A DNA stretch of 64,000 nucleotides from Drosophila persimilis (taxonomy: Eukaryota > Arthropoda > Insecta > Diptera > Drosophilidae), in the NCBI RefSeq assembly GCF_003286085.1, contig NW_020825324.1, forward strand, positions 2,549,501-2,613,500, given 5' to 3'. A model generated the notes under the pieces. That model was not told where the DNA came from. It did no database searches and saw nothing but the letters and a program-made list of their open reading frames with translations. Positions within the stretch are counted from its first letter, which is position 1. Each line of letters opens with the position of its first letter. The position numbers and the translations under genes were made by a program. Positions 1 through 12,006 of the stretch are shown one piece after another.

Positions 1-1090
1 TTCGATTCTTTTTTTGCACGAACCTCAGCCTTTTTTCTTTAATAATATAACGTTCTTTTCACAGCCAGGCCAGACACACGCGCAATATTAATGCATGAAA
101 TGCAAAAAAAGAAGTCCAAAGTGGAAAAAACTACCGTGAAAAAAAATGAAATTTCCACAGTCAGAACGCAGAAAACAATTAGAGTAGATGTGCGTGTGTG
201 GATGCTTTCCTTGAAAAAAGAACTCTGATGCAATACTTACATTAATATTAAACTGCAGCATTGCTGCTATGTTATTTTCTCTGTAAAACGTTCTAATTTG
301 GTATATTTAACAATCTCGGTTTTCTTGAAATTTCAACAACCAGCAAAAGGCAAATAAATGCAAGATAGGGATGATATAAATTGGTATATCAATATATCGA
401 TATATATTGTTGGATGATAATATATTTTTTACTGGTGCTATAATTATTGCGGAACTTATCATCAATGGCACTCTTTTCATCAACTTTTCTGAATTGTTTT
501 TTGACTAAATGGCCACTAATTTGTATTGTTTCATGTCTTAAGGTCATAAATTCACGACTTTTGATTCTGCTTATCGATGCACAGGGTAGCTTTCAAAATA
601 GTATCGGTATTTCTGTGCGATAAATGGAATTTATCGACGTATTATTTTTTAAATTACACTATTCCGAATCACAAACGCGATTAACGATGGTTTTTTCGGT
701 GTAGATTCGTAAAGATCTGAAGTTGTATAAACTAAATAGGCATGCATGACAGTTTCGTCTTCCTCCAATAGAATGCCTGCCTCGTTCCCTGTCGTGTGCT
801 CTTTAAGAATATAATATAATTCTCATCTTTGTTTTTGTTGTTGACCTGAATGCCTGTGTGGTGTGATATGTTTGATTACCCTATCTGGTCCTACAGTGGT
901 TCGAAGACAAGATATACTTTTCGTCATATATATCTCGCTGGCGGCAGACTGGCATTGTGGGATGGGCGCATCTCCTCTTCCTGATGCTGAACGGAAAATC
1001 CACCAATATTGGATGATTGAACACATGCAGTAAAGAAATTGAATCGACATGAATATTATCTCCATATGAATTAATAAAATACAACTTCAT
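1..1090. other. AT-rich non-coding stretch
   Basis: I see no credible gene here: the only open frames are short, biased to F/L/K and lack splice-consistent partners. An exact 14-bp palindrome at 392-405 contains the DRE-type core TATCGATA (395-402). Such a core could belong to a promoter, but no transcript start can be tied to it. Confidence 0.5.
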
Positions 1091-1117
1091 TCGACTGCTG
1101 CCTTAATTATACTTAAT

Positions 1118-1560
1118 TTGTCTTTATTGAATGCTGATGGCCGGCTTGCTTCCATTTTTGTTGTGGCCAATTCGCTAACGAAAGATAGAGCATTTACCGC
1201 TCTTCTGGGTCAGCGCCTCTCGGGCGGATATTGTGCGAATGGCGGTCCGAATCATGCGCTCTCGATATCCGCATTGCCATTGTTCCACTGGTCATTGGCC
1301 TCAAATGCTTCAATACATGAGGCAGGCGATGAACACCACACCTCATTCACTGTAATCGAATGCCGATCAAAGATCAAATGGAGAAGGTCCAGCTTGGTCT
1401 TGATCTCCAGAGTGGCCAAGGCCAGCCACAGATCACCCATCATGACGTTAGATATGGAGCTCTGAGTTCAGGCTGAAGCGCCAGCCACGGACGTGCTGTC
1501 AACGATGAATGCAATGCTCATCGCGGAATCAACGACGGACGCGGCTTGCCCAGACAAATT
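1118..1560 (-). other. possible extended 3' UTR of Rpb5 or a small unrecognised transcript
   Basis: On the minus strand this segment ends with a canonical AATAAA (tttatt at 1123-1128 on the plus strand), about 530 nt beyond the RPB5 stop codon. It is more GC-rich than its left flank. Within it a minus-strand frame (1252-1443) encodes 63 residues beginning MMGDLWLALATLEIKTK, which looks protein-like in composition but matches no family I recognise. The simplest reading is a distal polyadenylation site of the RPB5 gene. A short independent gene or a remnant of one is the alternative. Confidence 0.25.
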
Positions 1561-1594
1561 CGAGACACGCCTTTAGCCTCGACTCGGATTGTAT

Positions 1595-1600
1595 TTTATT
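1595..1600 (-). terminator. proximal poly(A) signal of the RPB5 gene
   Basis: Canonical AATAAA on the minus strand (tttatt on plus), about 52 nt beyond the RPB5 stop codon, followed on the minus strand by T/G-richer sequence. The position fits a short 3' UTR typical of a housekeeping fly gene. Confidence 0.6.
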
Positions 1601-1651
1601 TGTTTCTTAATCTTAATTAAAATATATATAGGCGTCACTCGACGACATATC

Positions 1652-2862
<1,211 letters not shown>

Positions 2863-3004
2863 AATTTAGTAATAAGGTGACGTCGTCACCACATCTGCTC
2901 TCGTTCGAGGACCATCCGCCGGCTATTTTTTTCTAGAGCGTGTCTCTTTGAGAGCAGAGAGAGCGAGTTGGAAAGGTGGATGGACACTACCCTATTACTA
3001 AATT
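2863..3004. repeat. 142-bp MITE-like element with terminal inverted repeats
   Basis: The left end AATTTAGTAATAAGG (2863-2877) is the near-exact inverse of the right end CCCTATTACTAAATT (2990-3004): 12 outer bases match, then one mismatch. The interior is GC-richer than the AT-rich flanks, starts with the near-palindrome GGTGACGTCGTCACC (2877-2891) and carries a GA-rich stretch (GAGAGCAGAGAGAGCGAG). It has no coding capacity. Size, termini and base-composition contrast suggest a short non-autonomous DNA transposon; I do not recognise the family. Confidence 0.5.
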
Positions 3005-3464
3005 CCGGGGTCCTAAACAATAAAATTTAATAAATTGATGATGCCGATATGCCATAATATAAAATTAACTCAATTTGATGTTACTATTAGTATAATCTTT
3101 TTTTTTCGTTCGTCCGCTCATATATTGTTAAAACTCTTTCAAGAATACCTTTACTACAGAACTGTTGGCCAAATTTCAAAGCTATATATCTTGAAATTAT
3201 AGAAATTAGTTCAAGGTTTAAATATGATTAAAGTGATTTTCTGATTAATTATGGAATATTTTATTTCTTTAAATTTCCTTTAAAAAAAATTCGCTTTTTA
3301 AAGTTATTTGATATTAAAAAAAAAAAACTAATGTAATTTTTGGAAATCGTTTGAATAAACTATAAAACTAGTAACTTCAAGCTTCTCTGGTACATAATCC
3401 ATAATACTAAAAATAAAACGAGGGGGAACGTTGTGAGTTGCTGCGGACACCGCAACTCTACAGT
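3005..3464. other. AT-rich spacer between two repeats
   Basis: Strongly AT-rich sequence with homopolymer A/T runs (for example 3317-3327). I see no gene, RNA or repeat boundary in it. Confidence 0.4.
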
Positions 3465-4394
3465 TATACCCGATACTAAGTCAGTATGGCTCTCCTCCGG
3501 CAGACGCCGCTAATATTAAACGAAACGACAGAGTGCGTGCGAGAGAGACAGAAAATCAGTCTGAGCGTGACGTCGGGCGCTGCGTAGCCACTGAAAATTG
3601 ATTTGTTCCTTTTGGCCATAAAAATTATCTGATCTGATCCAGATTCAGCAATCTGATAGATATGGTCGCTATCTATGATTCTGCGTTTTTAGTTTTCTCG
3701 AATCTGCAATATTGTGGATGCAACAAATTTTAGTTTTTTGTGTGGGCGGAAGGGGGTGGGGCGAAATTCTGAGATATACGTTTTATAGTGAGATCTAACA
3801 GAAGTGCGGATACTAAATTTGTTTACTCTAGCCTTAATAGTCTCTGAGATTTGTGGATGCCCCAGATTTTCGTCCTTTGCGGGGGCGGAAGGGGGTGTGG
3901 CGAAATTTGGACACGAAACGGTCAAGGTCCGATATCACAGGAGTGTGGATACCAAATTTGGTTGCTCTAGCTCTTATGGGTTCTGAGATCCTTGAACTCA
4001 TATTTTGCAATTGGTAAAACCGACCATGAAACCTGTGTGTTAGAGAGAGACAGAGCGAGAAAGAATGAAATTGTTTTCTTAATTCTGGCTATAATAATTA
4101 TACGATCTGGTTGAGATTTTACACTCTAGAAGATATGGTCATCCTCTACGATTCTGCGTTTTTGGTTTTATCGTATCTTTAAAAATGTGGATGCCACAGA
4201 TTTTCGTCCTTTGTGGGGGCGGGGCGAAGTTTTGAAATATTTTTGTAGCAGTGACATATCACAGAAGTCTGGATCCAAAACATCGTTGGGATGGGGGTTT
4301 ATGGGGTCGGAAACGATTCCTTCTGGACGTCACACACATCCACTTTTACCACAAATCTAATATACCCCAATACTCACTTTGAGTATCGGGTATA
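3465..4394. repeat. interspersed repeat with 13-bp inverted termini and internal direct repeats
   Basis: The segment begins with TATACCCGATACT (3465-3477) and ends with its exact inverse AGTATCGGGTATA (4382-4394). Inside, a diverged unit containing TGTGGATGC, then an 'ATTTTCGTCCTTTG'-like stretch and a G-rich GGGGGCGGAAGGGGG block recurs at about 3713, 3852 and 4186. The phrase 'TATGATTCTGCGTTTTTAG' also recurs near 3677 and (diverged) 4150. Open frames over it (for example 3804-3986) are translations of the repeat, not genes. The right end resembles a sequence I remember as widely dispersed in obscura-group genomes, and it also resembles the segment at 57068-57360. It stops only 22 bp from the stop codon of the neighbouring MADF gene. 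Confidence 0.6.
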
Positions 4395-4416
4395 AAAAAC
4401 CATGTAATTCTTAAAA

Positions 4417-5449
4417 CTAAACTGGAGAGGTGAAATTTGTGGCATCAATAAAGTTGCCTGCGGAGCTTTCAAAGCTTCCGGTCTCGGCGGAAAAGAGTAT
4501 CTGCTGGATGCGCATCTTGGCCCAGGAGCGGCTGTACGGATTGGTTATCTGCCGCAGCTGCGAGCCAATGCTTTGGCCAAAGTGCGTCATATCATCATCG
4601 GGATGTGGTACGGCAGGTGCCACTAGTGGTGGTGGTGGGGCTATAGCTGGTGGATCGATCTGTTGCTGCTGCTGCTCCGACTCCGGCTGATGGCTGCGGA
4701 CTGGAGGCTGTGCAGCTCCCGGAGAAGTGTACACAGGTTTGCGCTGTTGCTGCTGCTGCTGTGCGTTTGGTTGACTCTGGCCCGTGACCTCCTCCGGTAC
4801 TTGTGTATTTTCCTCTACAATAGAATCATCAATAGTGAGGTCGTAGGTCAGTCTGCGTCCGCTGCCATTTGTCATAGAATTATGCCGAGTGCTGCGACCA
4901 CTGGGAGTGGACGATGCCACAAAATGCTGTTTGGTGCTTTCCGTATTGCTCACATAATCCGTTTCGTCACCAACCGCCGCCTCTATGGCATCCTCGCTCA
5001 TACTAATGTCCGAAGTGGCATTGAAGAGGATTCTGCTAGCTGGATTCACGGCTGGCGTTTTCTTTCTCTATGTATGTCGATTATGTTTATTAGAAAGGGG
5101 GAACCCTATAGATGCATGTACTCACGTTCCTGCCGTGGGAATGCGAAAGGAAGGCATCGGCCAGATTGAACCAAATAAGCTTTGTGTCGTAGGGCTTGCC
5201 CTGCTCCTTGAAGCGCCTGCGAGTGCCCAGCTCCTTGGAGTAGACGGTGCGTATACTCTTGATCTTCCGCTTGATATCGTTGATCGACAGTTGTGGAACC
5301 TTGAGTTCCTCGATCATCGCGGTGTAGGCCTCCTCGCGGGCCACACGATTCTTGTAGTTCTCCAATTCGGGGTTGTACAAGCAAGGCTGCTGCTCGTAGG
5401 CCTCCAAGAACTTGCAGATTGAAATGCTGCCATCGCTCAATTTCGACAT
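4417..5449 (-). CDS. MADF-BESS domain DNA-binding protein
   Basis: Two coding exons, 5449-5126 and 5067-4417, joined across a 58-nt intron (donor AAC|GTGAGT, acceptor ACATACATAG|AGA, both phase 0), giving 324 residues. Residues ~10-100 form a MADF domain (Myb/SANT-like): ICKFLEAYEQQPCLYNP, then YTAMIEEL, then INDIKRKIKSIRTVYSKEL. The C-terminus is a BESS motif (DDDMTHFGQSIGSQLRQI ... RIQQILFSAE), used for protein-protein contacts. Between them is a low-complexity linker with two polyQ runs and a proline-rich patch. MADF-BESS proteins (Adf1, Dip3 and many fly paralogues) are nuclear transcription regulators. The D. melanogaster orthologue may be CG8119, from memory only. Alternative acceptors a few nt downstream would remove 2 residues. 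No poly(A) signal lies between the stop and the abutting repeat. Confidence 0.85.
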
Positions 5450-5555
5450 GGCTACAGTTTTTCGTTTTCAGTTTTCACTCTACAGGAATGGCTATTAACT
5501 GGTTACGAACTATATTATTCTTTTCTTGTTTTTCCTTTTGATTGTTTACTAGAGC

Positions 5556-5615
5556 CAGTGTGACCTATTGGATTTACCTATAAAATATACGTCCGACCCT
5601 CAGAAATATACCAAA
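5556..5615 (-). promoter_or_regulatory. core promoter of the MADF-BESS gene (motif 6 and motif 1)
   Basis: Read on the minus strand, TTTGGTATATTT (5604-5615) fits Ohler motif 6 (KTYRGTATWTTT), and GGTCACACTG (5556-5565) fits Ohler motif 1, bound by M1BP. The two occur in this order upstream of TATA-less housekeeping starts in flies, and the gene's ATG is at 5449. The start of transcription is inferred to be near 5500-5550. Confidence 0.55.
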
Positions 5616-6208
5616 ATATGCGGTCTCAATTAAAAAATATACCGTAAATGTACTGCATTTTTGACGATTTTCATTGGCCGTTACATTTCCCGGTGGGGTT
5701 CACCCTTTCAATGGTTGGGAAATGCAGTTCCAATGATCTCCATAAATCCAATCCATAATAAATGATGCACGTAAGAACGATTTGAAAGCGAAAATTAAAA
5801 AAACCCTGCTTATGGATATTTCTATACCCTTTTTTCTTAAATAAAATATTTTAAATACCTATGCTAGCCATTCATTCTCCATTTTACATTTACATTAAAT
5901 TTTACATGCATATCAACTGGACTTGTTTCAAAAGTCGGAGCAGGGTGGCCATTTACGTGGTTATATTTTTTTCGGTATATTTACGGTTGCCAGTTGTTTC
6001 AAAACTTGCAGAAGTAGATTTAATCAAATGTACGAAATGGATTCAGGTGTACAGATATTCCAAGTCTGTTATATGCTAGACATAGTCTAGGAGACACAAA
6101 GAAATTGCGGGAATATGCCACGGAAAATGATGGTTTGTTTCATGCTTATTTAGGAAAACAGTTTTTTTCAGCGCTACATTTTACGGTATATTTTATCGGT
6201 AAGTCCGC
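5616..6208. other. intergenic DNA, includes a plus-strand motif 6
   Basis: No gene seen. TTCGGTATATTT at 5971-5982 is an exact fit to Ohler motif 6 on the plus strand, and GGTATATTTT recurs near 6185, just before the motif 1 at 6209. The stretch may therefore be the distal promoter of a plus-strand transcript. Confidence 0.35.
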
Positions 6209-6238
6209 GGTCACACTGATCCCGAACCGAAACACGTG
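6209..6238 (+). promoter_or_regulatory. motif 1 (M1BP) plus E-box, candidate distal promoter
   Basis: GGTCACACTG at 6209-6218 matches Ohler motif 1, immediately followed by a 22-nt block (6217-6238) ending in the palindromic E-box CACGTG. The same 22-nt block, with one substitution, recurs at 6736-6757 near the presumed ABCF2 start. This suggests a second upstream start for that gene or a duplicated promoter element. Confidence 0.4.
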
Positions 6239-6259
6239 CGTGTAACAGTAATGAGTTAC

Positions 6260-6307
6260 ACCACTAACCATACTGTATACTGTACAGTATACTGTATGGT
6301 TAGTGGT
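6260..6307. repeat. near-perfect 48-bp palindrome
   Basis: The left arm 6260-6283 and right arm 6284-6307 are inverse copies with a single mismatched pair (T opposite T at 6274 and 6293) and no loop. The centre is ACTGTACAGT. It could form a cruciform or, if transcribed, a hairpin. No gene is associated. Confidence 0.75.
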
Positions 6308-6710
6308 TACATCATGTCTTGCTCACACACCTTTCATATTTGAATACTTTTTATAGTATTTTTGAGTATTTTCTAGTAATTTCCAGTATTTTTCAAGAAA
6401 TATGCACATTTTCCGTCAGGTGTCTTTGTCGATAATTACATACATATGTAGTTGGTACGTAGCACGTGCGTAGTTACCGTGTATTTACCATATACAAATT
6501 AAATTATGCTTCATGTTTTACATTGCTTTTATTGCTTAAACCTTATTTTTATTAAGGAACCAAATGAAAATGAGTACTTGATGGTAGAAAATCTAGTAGG
6601 AAATTGATTCATTTAGCGAGTAAAATTATATGATAGGCCCTGAGGGTTCTAGCAGGCTAGTAAATCTAAGCCGAATATCAAAATCGAGGAATATCAACGC
6701 AATCACGGAT
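6308..6710. other. intergenic AT-rich DNA
   Basis: AT-rich sequence with a short run of imperfect 'AGTATTTT' repeats (6354-6393). No coding potential or recognisable element. Confidence 0.4.
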
Positions 6711-6757
6711 GGCAGCGCTGCCAGCTGAAAAGCTGTGATCCCAAACCGAAACACGTG
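6711..6757 (+). promoter_or_regulatory. candidate ABCF2 promoter elements
   Basis: The 12-bp palindrome GGCAGCGCTGCC (6711-6722) contains CAGCGCTG, a fit to Ohler motif 7 (CAKCNCTR). It is followed by the second copy of the 22-nt TGATCCC-type block with an E-box (6736-6757). A good splice donor (AAAAG|GTAAGTAA) follows at 6923/6924, so the first exon of the ABCF2 transcript probably starts about 6760-6850. Confidence 0.45.
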
Positions 6758-6923
6758 TAAACGCCTTTCAGCTGCTCTGTTGCGTGTGTGTGTTCTGTTC
6801 CCCCCTCTAAGCGGCCGCCAGCACCAGTCCGAAGGCAGACAGCCGATAATTTGCGAACCTGTGTTTTAAGACTTCGATCCGTTCCTATTCGCGACACCTC
6901 TATTATTTATTTAAAGTTAAAAG

Positions 6924-7861
6924 GTAAGTAATTGCACGGTCAAAGCTGTGGAAAATTCAATAATGTGCGCAATCCACACACATGCACTTTTCCCCTGCCT
7001 GTGTCTGTGTTTCTGCGAATGTCGTTCGCCGTTGGCCCTGCGTGTGTGTGTGCGTTGCGTTGCGTTGCGTTGCCTTGTGTGCGCGACTACAGACCAGACT
7101 ACAGGGGCAAGGTGGTAGATCGGCAGTAGTGTTTTCTAGCGCGTGTACGTACACGAGTGCTGCAATTTTTTTTGCACATTTTCTTTCCGATTTCCCTTTT
7201 CCGCCCGTCCGTTGCAGCAACGGAATTCCTTGGTATTGTGTGTAGTGTATAGTGTATGCAGGCGCTTGGCTAACTGTGAACTGTGAATCATCGTGAAGCG
7301 CGCGAGGGGAAGCAGACGCGACGCGGAACACGAAGTGGTCCGCTCAGCAACAGTGAAACCCGCAAGCACACGCCGAAGGCACAGTGGAAATTTTTCCGTT
7401 TTTGCTGACGCTGTCTAAATTTAAAATTGAGACCAAACCAAACATTTGTTGAAACAGTTGTTCGCTTCGCTGCGCTGCTCAGGTGCAAGGTGGGTGGTGG
7501 ATGGTGGATGTAGGTAAGGGGTCTGTGGGGGATCACATCTACATGCATACATACATACATACATATGTAGCGTCTGTGCTGTGGGGCTGGAGAGGACGGG
7601 ACGCCTGAAAGCGTGCTGCACATGCATACGCAGGTGACCCTGATTACGCAGGGCCGCCCGACAACCCTGCTGTGCAGCGTTACATGACCTTGTCGTAACA
7701 GGGGCTCTTGCGAGCAAATAATTATCCCTTTTTGGCAGATTAATGTACACAGCAAACCCAGATTTTGTTGGCATTTAGGCAGAAATCCAGAATAGAAAAC
7801 ACTCAGCAACAAAAGTCCAAATAAAGTGTAATAGTGTAGTATATTTTTTGTATATTGGCAG
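6924..7861 (+). other. 5' UTR intron of the ABCF2 gene
   Basis: Donor AAG|GTAAGT at 6923/6924 and acceptor TTTTTTGTATATTGGCAG ending at 7861, five nt before the ATG. The interior is GT- and CA-rich with (GTTGC)n and (CATA)n microsatellites (about 7052-7075 and 7544-7566). Open frames across it have low-complexity composition and are not credible coding exons. Additional alternative first exons may lie in it. Confidence 0.55.
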
Positions 7862-7866
7862 ATAAA

Positions 7867-9875
7867 ATGCCTTCCGACTCAAAGAAACGCGATGCGCAGC
7901 GCAAGAAGGATGCCCGCAACAAGAAGATCCAACAGATTCCCTCCACCAAGAAGGCCAACGGCCAGCCGGAGCGCGAACTGACCGAGGAGGAGAAGCTGTG
8001 CGCCAAGCTCGAGGAGGAGGCCCGCATCAGTGCCGAGGCCCGCTCCTGCACCGGCTCCCTGGCCGTGCATCCGCGATCGCGCGATGTCAAGATCGCCAAC
8101 TTCTCGATAACGTTCTTCGGCTCTGAGCTGCTGCAGGACACCATGCTCGAGCTGAACTGCGGCCGTCGCTACGGCCTGATCGGTCTCAATGGCTGCGGCA
8201 AGTCCTCGCTGCTGGCCGTGCTGGGCGGGCGCGAGGTGCCCATTCCGCCGCACATTGACATTTTCCATTTGACGCGTGAGATACCGGCCAGCTCGAAGAG
8301 CGCCCTCCAGTGCGTCATGGAGGTGGACGAGGAGCGCATCAAGCTCGAGAAGCTCGCCGAGGAGCTGGCCATGAGCGAGGAGGACGATGCCCAGGAGCAG
8401 CTGATCGATATCTACGAGCGTCTCGACGACATGTCCGCCGATCTGGCCGAGGTAAAGGCCGCCCGAATTCTGCACGGTCTTGGCTTCGACAAGGCCATGC
8501 AACAGAAACAGGCCAAGGATTTCTCTGGTGGCTGGCGTATGCGCATCGCCCTGGCCCGTGCCCTGTTTGTTAAACCGCATCTGCTGCTGCTCGATGAGCC
8601 GACCAATCACTTGGATCTGGACGCTTGCGTGTGGCTGGAGGAGGAGCTGAAGACATACAAACGCATCCTGGTGCTCATCTCGCACTCGCAGGACTTCCTC
8701 AACGGAGTCTGCACCAACATCATTCACTTGACCGCCAAGCGGCTCAAGTACTACACCGGCAACTACGAAGCGTTCGTACGGACACGCATGGAGCTGCTCG
8801 AGAACCAGATGAAGCAGTACAACTGGGAGCAGGACCAGATATCGCACATGAAGAACTACATTGCCAGATTCGGTCACGGCTCCGCCAAGTTGGCGCGCCA
8901 GGCGCAGTCCAAGGAGAAGACCCTCGCCAAAATGGTCGCCCAGGGCCTCACCGAAAAGGTCTCCGACGACAAGGTCCTCAACTTTTATTTCCCCTCGTGC
9001 GGCAAGGTTCCCCCACCTGTGATCATGGTTCAGGTAAGCGCCTCGACTCATCAATCATTCATCATTCAGCGCATCTATCCAGACATCTCTCTGATCCCTC
9101 GCGTGTCTCTTTGCAGAATGTGAATTTCCGGTACAACGATGAAACGCCTTGGATCTACAAGAATCTGGAGTTTGGCATCGATTTGGACACACGTCTCGCT
9201 CTGGTGGGCCCCAACGGAGCCGGCAAGTCGACGCTGCTGAAGCTGCTTTACGGTGATCTGGTGCCCACCGCTGGAATGATCCGCAAGAACTCCCATCTGC
9301 GCATCGCTCGCTACCACCAGCATCTGCACGAGCTGCTCGACCTCGATGTCAGTCCGCTGGAGTACATGATGCACGCCTTTCCCGATGTCAAGGAGAAGGA
9401 GGAGATGCGCAAGATTATCGGCCGCTACGGCCTCACGGGTCGCCAGCAGGTCTGCCCCATTCGCCAGCTGTCGGACGGACAGCGTTGTCGCGTCGTCTTC
9501 GCCTGGCTCGCCTGGCAGGTGCCCCACCTCCTGCTGCTGGACGAGCCGACCAATCACTTGGACATGGAGACAATCGATGCCCTGGCCGATGCCATCAATG
9601 ACTTTGACGGCGGCATGGTGCTAGTTAGTCACGATTTTCGTTTGATCAATCAGGTGAGAAATCAATCGGGATTTGGAATTTGCGATTCATGATGGGATGA
9701 TGATGCTTGGGATGCTTATGGACGATCTTTATGAATTTTCCAGGTGGCTGAGGAGATTTGGGTGTGCGAAAAGGAGACGGTTACCAAGTGGAAGGGCGGC
9801 ATTCTCGACTACAAGGATCATCTGAAGAACAAGATCACCTCAGAGAACGAAAAGAAGGCCAAGGCGGCAAAGTAG
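7867..9875 (+). CDS. ABC-F family ATPase, ABCF2 type
   Basis: Three coding exons, 7867-9033, 9117-9653 and 9744-9875 (introns of 83 and 90 nt, both phase 0), encode 611 residues, close to human ABCF2 (~620). ABC-F proteins are soluble twin-ATPase proteins with no membrane domain. ABCF2 acts in the cytosol in translation-related functions. Both nucleotide-binding domains are complete: Walker [10 protein letters not shown] (~106-114), signature FSGGWRMR, Walker [13 protein letters not shown]; then Walker [10 protein letters not shown], signature LSDGQRCR, and a second [12 protein letters not shown]. The N-terminus is the basic, low-complexity [20 protein letters not shown] typical of the subfamily. 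ATG 7867 is chosen because the upstream in-frame codons lie across a splice acceptor. Probable D. melanogaster orthologue CG9281 (from memory). Confidence 0.93.
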
Positions 9876-11360
9876 ACAGATGCTACACAGAACACAAATT
9901 AGTAACATACAGAAGGAACACACACACACACACAGCACCCACAACCACACACAACCGCACACACCCTATGGACATTCAGGCAAACGCTCCTCCTGCGCTC
10001 TTCAATATACAACAAACACCCATTCGATGACAATCTCAAGGGGATTGCTCCGCCCTCCGCCCCCCCTTAGGATTATCCCATGCGAAATTACGATTTGAGT
10101 TTACACTACGCTATAGTCAAGTCATGTAAACCCACCCCAACCATATTGAAGCATATATATACTAGAAACTACATAAGAACCACACCATATACCCACACAC
10201 ATGTGAGAGTCCGAAACTCAACAAGAATACACAAATTTTTAGCTGAATTTTTTCTTTTTTATGTGTCGAATTAAATTTAAAAAAAAATAAACATTACAAA
10301 TGTATAAATATTTATATGTATATTTATATCGTATATATACATGCTATATACATACATAGATACATATATATGTATGTATACCAATCATTCATCAAATGTG
10401 GAGTAGTCGTCGGAGAGGAACAAAACATCAATAACTAAACAGAAAAAAAGAAAAGATAAAAACAAAAACTACAAAAACTGCTTGTGATCTTGCGCTTATT
10501 CGTAATTTCGTTTAATTCTCCGCTAGGTTTCAATATATATTTATATATATATATGTATTTTTTTTTTTGTAATTTATTTACGCCTTAACGATACGAGTAT
10601 ATATATATACATATACATACATGATAGATACGATATATACACCACAGATCAGATCTATAAAACACAGATCAAGTTAAAGATAAAGATAATAGATACAACA
10701 ACAAAATATACTACTACTACTATATGTAATTAAAGTTCTGATTAAGAAGCCAGAGAGTGACAAAACAAAACGAAACCAACAACCATGTGTGTAAAGAAAA
10801 CAAAACAAAACAAAGAAGAAAAACCATACCGAGATGATACTGCCTATCCCCCACATCCCATTCCGCTGGATGGGGGGGGGGGCTCAGGCGTTCAGCCGTT
10901 GCTTAGAAATTTCAATATTCAATATATCAAATTTGATAGGGGAATTCGAATGAATTCGAGACGCTCGAGATGGAGTATTCGAGACGTTCGAGTATTACAA
11001 TACAAAATATAAAATACAAAAAATAACTAAATATGTTTAAAAACAAAAACTATTAAAACAGGAAGAAAGAACAAAAACACATATAATATTATTTATAGGT
11101 TATTTAACAAATTGGAAGAGTTTTTATATACGAGTATGCCACAAAGATATATACAAATACACGTGCCCGTATCCCACATACAACAACAACAACAGCAGCA
11201 GCAACAATCTATGCATAGATGAATGATTTTAAGCAAAAAGCAGCTAAGCTAATGTTAAGGTTAAAGGTTATGTCAAATCAATAAGCCATCAGCTCCAAAT
11301 GTGAAATTGCTGCGAGAAAAGAAATACAGCAAACAGTTGCTTGAAACAAAGTAATAAACG
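9876..11360 (+). other. long AT-rich 3' UTR region of the ABCF2 gene
   Basis: The stop is followed by (CA)n and (TA)n microsatellites and A-rich DNA. AATAAA occurs at 10286-10291 and again near 11353, so short and long 3' ends are possible. A poly-G run sits at 10873-10882. No other gene seen. Confidence 0.45.
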
Positions 11361-12006
11361 AAATAATTGACCAAAAAACAATCAAACTCGTTTACTCATT
11401 TCAGAATCTGTGGTCATTCAAATGGTTCTGGAACTTTCAAGAACCTTTTATAGCCCCGGAAGGTGGTTTGTCCTGCGATGCTGACCACCCGAATACTCAT
11501 GTGATTGGAATTCCTCAAGGTAGAGGAGTGAGTTCCCTCCATGGATACCTTATATTCTTAAGTATGAGATATATCAATAACTTACCAGTATATAAGGCCT
11601 CCATCGTTCATCCAATTCCAGCTCCCGTCTTTCGTACCAGAGTGTGCTTTTTAAGCTTTTGTTACAATTTTTCAAAGTTAAGAAATTCCATGGGCTTTGT
11701 GGATCTTTTCTACTACCCCAGGAGTGCTTTTTCCCAGTAAAGCAGCTCGGTATAATGGATATTCATCTGTGATATTTGTTATTCTATATACTCGTTTATC
11801 TCTAGTTTCTTATATCTAATACAAATTTAATTTCTCGAGTATTATCCCAAAAGTAAGTCGCAAGTTCTGTGAGGTAATCTCCATTTGCTTTGCTTTATTG
11901 TACAATTTTCAAATCTGTGTGCTATTAGATGACTTATAACATTTATTGTTAGCGCATTTACATATGTATCATATACGGATTCCCTTTATTGTTGCACGGT
12001 TTTCAT
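11361..12006. other. intergenic AT-rich DNA
   Basis: Nothing codes here credibly. A 90-codon open frame at 11468-11740 lacks any recognisable domain and is AT-biased. Part of it may belong to the adjoining Helitron-like repeat. Confidence 0.35.

Noticed and set aside
7879..9054. 391-residue minus-strand frame opposite the ABCF2 gene
   Set aside because: Antisense to a gene with complete Walker and signature motifs; Leu/Gly/His-rich composition typical of antisense frames.
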